Below are positions 60,794 to 64,000 of a stretch of DNA of 64,000 nucleotides, one piece after another. The stretch lies in assembly GCF_035594125.1 (NCBI RefSeq), contig NC_087171.1, positions 17,083,267-17,147,266 of the forward strand. Direction: 5' to 3'. A program made the position numbers and the translations under genes. The notes beneath the pieces are model-generated. The model worked only from the letters and a program-made list of their open reading frames with translations, did not search any database and was not told where the DNA came from. The stretch's first letter is position 1. Every line of letters begins with the position of its first letter. Source of the stretch: Scylla paramamosain. Its lineage: Eukaryota > Arthropoda > Malacostraca > Decapoda > Portunidae.

Positions 60794-61712
60794 CAATGGG
60801 CAATAAACTCGATTTCACAACCATATTAATTGAAGGTACCGACTCGAAAACTAGAACTGATTTACATAGTTGAGTGTGAACGCCATTTTTCGTGAGCATT
60901 CCTCATTTCTTTTCTACGCTCCATTGTTCCATTGTTTAAGCCTCTATGTGCCATTCATGTTCCGGATCGCTTCGAAACGGAACCGGAACAAAGCGACCCA
61001 CTTCAACTCCCGGCCAGTCCTCCCGTATGCGATGAAAGTTGCACGCGCTTGGTCGGAATCTGTGCTTTCTCTCCAGCATGCAAAAGGAGATTCATTTCTG
61101 GCGCGCTGTGAAATATTCGTCACCGCCACGCGATTAACCGGCTTCCAAATCATCTGAGGCTGGATCATTTTATTCTATCGCTCGTTATATTTCTTAATGA
61201 TTTGCTATTGAAGTTTTGCAGTTTTATTCAGTGAAATAGGAAATGTAGGTGGAGATGGGAAGAGACAGAGGTGTGTGTGTGTTATGGAGCGAATTTATTC
61301 CCTACTAGTTTTGCTGATGCTTCTACAGGGGAAGTAACTTAACCTTCCCTTCACGTCCACCTCTAACTTGTCAAAATGTCGAAATCGGTAATATTAAAAA
61401 TGGGAATTTGTAAGGCTTGGAGCTCCGGAAGTTGGTGTGAGCGGTAGTTGTAGTGAAGGTTTGGAGCGGCATGGCGACACGGCTCCCTGCTTTAGGTCTG
61501 CAGAGGTGGCTGTTTGGAAGTAGGGATCCCTGTAAGCTTTAGCAAGATAGTCTTTTTTTTATTTATTTTTTTACAAGCCCCCTGTTTATCACTGTTGGAC
61601 CCATTACACCAGGAACACTCCCATACCACTTCCCATCTCTACCATCAGCACCACCACCACCACCACCACTACCAACAACAACAACCACCATAATAACAGC
61701 AGCACGACCTTA
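60791..61712. other. unique stretch, no gene
   Basis: A 95-codon plus-strand frame (60870-61157) and a 74-codon minus-strand frame (60944-61168) overlap in a GC-moderate patch without motifs. ACC/AAC triplets lie at 61648-61690, just before the retrotransposon end. Confidence 0.4.
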
Positions 61713-62327
61713 GAACATAAGAACATAAGAACATAAGAACACAAGAAATAAGGGAAGCTGCAAGAGGCCACAAGGCTAACACGTGGCAGTCCCTGTATGA
61801 AATATACCTACCTATTTACACCTATCATCCCCATTCATAAATCCGTCTAATCTTCCCTTAAAGTTCCCTAATGTCTTAGCACTAACAACATGACTACTGA
61901 ATCCCGTTCCATTCATCTACCACTCTATTTGAGAGCCAGTTTCTTCCCATCTCTTTCTTAAACCTAAATTTTTCAAGATTGAACCCGTTATTTCTTGTTG
62001 TCCAAGTTGTTGATCTTAAGAATTTTGCTTACGTCCCCCTTGTTATAACCCTTAAACCACTTAGACTTTTATCAGGTCCCCTCTTAACCTACGTCTCTCT
62101 AAAGAATGTAAATTTAACAGCTTCAGTCTCGCCTCGTAAAAAATGCTCCTCATTCCCTGTATCCTTTCAGTCATTCTCCTTTGTACTGATTCTAATAGAC
62201 CTGTATCCTTCCTGTAATGTGGGGACCAGAACTGCACAGCGTAGTCTAGATGAGGTCTGAACAGCGCCAAATATAACTTTGATATTACTTCGGGTCTTCT
62301 ACTTTTAACACTCCTAGAATTATAATA
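61713..62327 (-). mobile_element. 5'-truncated non-LTR (CR1-like) retrotransposon, 3' end with RT C-terminus
   Basis: This is the best-preserved copy of the family. On the minus strand 62270-62061 is open and encodes the post-catalytic part of a reverse transcriptase: RPHLDYAVQFWSPHYRKD, then ESVQRRMTERIQGMRSI and LNLHSLERRRLRGDL. The 'RPHLDYA.Q.WSP' and 'ESVQRR.T..I' motifs are characteristic of CR1/Jockey-type elements after the fingers-palm region. The frame breaks near 62061, where two bases appear lost relative to other copies, and again further on, so it is dead. The element ends at 61713-61744 in three to four copies of the octamer GAACATAA (minus strand TTATGTTC). Similarity to other copies fades at about 62327, so most of the element is missing. 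Confidence 0.85.
62061..62270 (-). pseudogene. reverse transcriptase C-terminal fragment (retrotransposon)
   Basis: This 69-codon open piece lies in the retrotransposon copy. In intact elements it follows the polymerase core and precedes the 3' untranslated region. It lacks the whole endonuclease and catalytic polymerase regions (no YADD box in the window). The listed start (ATG at 62270) is only the first Met of the remnant. Downstream the homologous frame would continue in another phase, so it is a pseudogene fragment. Confidence 0.8.
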
Positions 62328-62590
62328 CCCTTCACATTCTTCATTTTCACCATCGCAGCTTCTGGTGCCTTCTAATCAACTCTCTTTCCATAAAAGAAAT
62401 CTGATTTAGAATGAAGAAAATAAGAGCACTCAGGTAAATAGGTTTTCCTAAGTAGCGTCCCTTGCTTGTTGTTGTTCTTTGCCAGGTTCACTGCTACATA
62501 TTACCTTATCAGGTACAGTACTTGAAATTTATGTTGCCCTATCAGAATTATCGCAAGAATGAAGCCTTTTTACGTAAACTGAAGAGTGGT

Positions 62591-62594
<4 letters not shown>
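62328..62594. other. unique spacer, no gene
   Basis: It may include more diverged retrotransposon sequence just upstream of the element copy, but I cannot align it. No gene. Confidence 0.35.

Positions 62595-62675
<81 letters not shown>
62595..62675. repeat. (TC)40 microsatellite, one interruption
   Basis: 81-bp TC run with an A at 62629. Confidence 0.96.
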
Positions 62676-62678
<3 letters not shown>

Positions 62679-62977
62679 GTGTGGTGCTCTGTAATTCCAC
62701 TTTGAAGATAGTCTCCCCAAATTTGATGCCGCGCCTGTTCACGTACATAGTTTAATCACACGGTGAGCGAGCCACAATGTTTATCGTGCTTACTGAACGC
62801 TGCGCATGTTGCTCTCACTGATGTTGATGCTGCTTCCTGTCCTGTTTTTTCTTATGTTGGTGTTGCCATCGCTGCCGTCATTGTTGCTGTTGTTGCTTTC
62901 GTTGTACTTGTTGTTTTGCATAATGAAGTTGCTCCGTGTTTGTTAGTTTTTTTTCTTTTTTTTTTTTCTTGTGTTTT

Positions 62978-62978
<1 letters not shown>

Positions 62979-63047
<69 letters not shown>
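62979..63047. repeat. compound (GT)12-(GA)22 microsatellite
   Basis: GT at 62979-63002 switches without spacer to GA at 63003-63047. 62676-62978 before it is unique, with GTT/GCT triplets at 62820-62920 and T runs, and no gene. Confidence 0.96.
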
Positions 63048-63050
<3 letters not shown>

Positions 63051-63278
63051 GTCAAATATACGCCTTTTAACCGCGCTTTATTTTTTCTTCCATTCACGCT
63101 TTTTAAAGAATTAATTTTGTGGACAGACGCAAAGAGGAACGTAAAAAAATACTGTGAAGTTAAACTGAATACCCAATGAGTTGTGGAAAGATGCATGCTG
63201 GTTATTGCGCCACGCTGCGGATAAAAAAATGTACATTTGTCTTAACTCTGAAATAATGGTGTTGATGTAATAATAGTG

Positions 63279-63280
<2 letters not shown>

Positions 63281-63340
<60 letters not shown>
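63281..63340. repeat. (AAT)20 microsatellite
   Basis: Perfect 60-bp AAT run, preceded by a few imperfect units from 63268. Confidence 0.95.
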
Positions 63341-64000
63341 CGTGCTATTTTGTGAGCCTCGAGATTACATTTTAATCGGAACAAAAGTGGAACCTGAAAC
63401 GGCTACAACAGTTTTCATCCGCAAGGCAGAAGATTGCTCCGTCACTCATTCTTAAGAAGCTGCAATACATCTTCGTCCCTTACAACTTTATTACTCGAAT
63501 CTTTCCTTCATCTTCTTACTACTATTCTATGTGGATTTGTGTATTTGCGCTAAGACCGGATAGTAAACATGTTGAAGAGTAGTAGTTCATTTTATCCTAT
63601 GAAGATTAATGACACAGCGGAGGCGCGGCTTTAAGCTGTGAGAAAGACGCCTGCCGCACGCCGGGGCAGGCGTGGCAGACGTACAGGTGTGGCAGGTGGC
63701 GGCTGGGGGAGAAGTGCCGGAAAAAATAGCTCAACAAAAGTAAAATATAACATGCTGGAACCGAAGAAGAGTCGTGAAGGTGGTAGAGGAGATTCAGGGT
63801 AGAGAAAGAGGAGGAAGATGAGTAAGTGGGGAAGAAATAAGGGGTTGATGGAGGGGAGTACTATACAGGAAGTGGGGGAAGAAATATATATTTAAAGTTT
63901 TTGGAGAGTCAGAGCAGGTAGGAGGCAAGTGGGAAATGTGAGAGAGGAGGAGAGCTGTTGGGTGAGCGAGGGCAGGTGGTTACGGGAAGTGGGGCGAGCT
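63341..64000. other. unique stretch to window end, no gene
   Basis: 63600-63720 is GC-rich (GCACGCCGGGGCAGGCGTGG and similar). 63760-64000 is strongly A/G-biased on the plus strand. No frame or splice pair of note. Confidence 0.4.

Overview
The window looks like non-coding nuclear DNA from an animal, most likely a decapod crustacean and probably a crab. Two observations support this. First, by my hand tally about 7.5 kb (roughly 12%) is simple-sequence repeat, mostly very long and nearly perfect dinucleotide arrays (GA/CT, CA/GT, AT). Second, it carries several broken copies of a non-LTR retrotransposon whose 3' end (octamer tail GAACATAA, then a stretch beginning 'aaataagggaagctgcaag') I recognise from crab and other decapod DNA. 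The species cannot be fixed by eye. There is no operon structure, no CRISPR array, no rRNA, and no tRNA or snRNA gene that I can support.

Layout: 0-8.4 kb is dense in GA/CT and CA/GT arrays. 8.4-13 kb is mostly unique, with two or three retrotransposon remnants. 13-21.6 kb is again repeat-dense, with T/C-rich unique DNA and a 304-bp CA/CT compound array at 19.8-20.1 kb. 21.6-31.5 kb is mostly unique and holds a tRNA-derived SINE, a perfect 102-bp-period tandem duplication and a diverged 120-bp-period duplication. 31.5-33.5 kb is the densest dinucleotide cluster, ending in a 307-bp AC/TC/TG array. 33.5-46.2 kb mixes unique DNA with AT and trinucleotide arrays. 46.2-54 kb holds a plus-strand retrotransposon copy split by an insertion. 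54-64 kb contains GT/AT, CA/CT and AT/AG/CT compounds, the remarkable (CTT)100-(CTA)48-(AAT)8 array at 58.25-58.72 kb, and the best-preserved retrotransposon 3' end at 61.7-62.3 kb.

No protein-coding gene can be called with confidence. Most long open frames simply read through repeats (Arg-Glu, Ser-Leu, His-Thr, Cys-Val, Ile-Tyr polymers). I list a handful of short, exon-like stretches: open frames framed by a plausible 3' splice site and 5' splice site, or frames that look protein-like. The best are 36276-36472 on the minus strand, 56147-56281, 57784-57835, 27180-27235 and 6836-7018 on the plus strand. If several are real, the window is part of one or more large-intron genes. They are hypotheses to test with RNA-seq, not established genes. 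The only sequence whose protein family I recognise is the C-terminal part of the retrotransposon reverse transcriptase.
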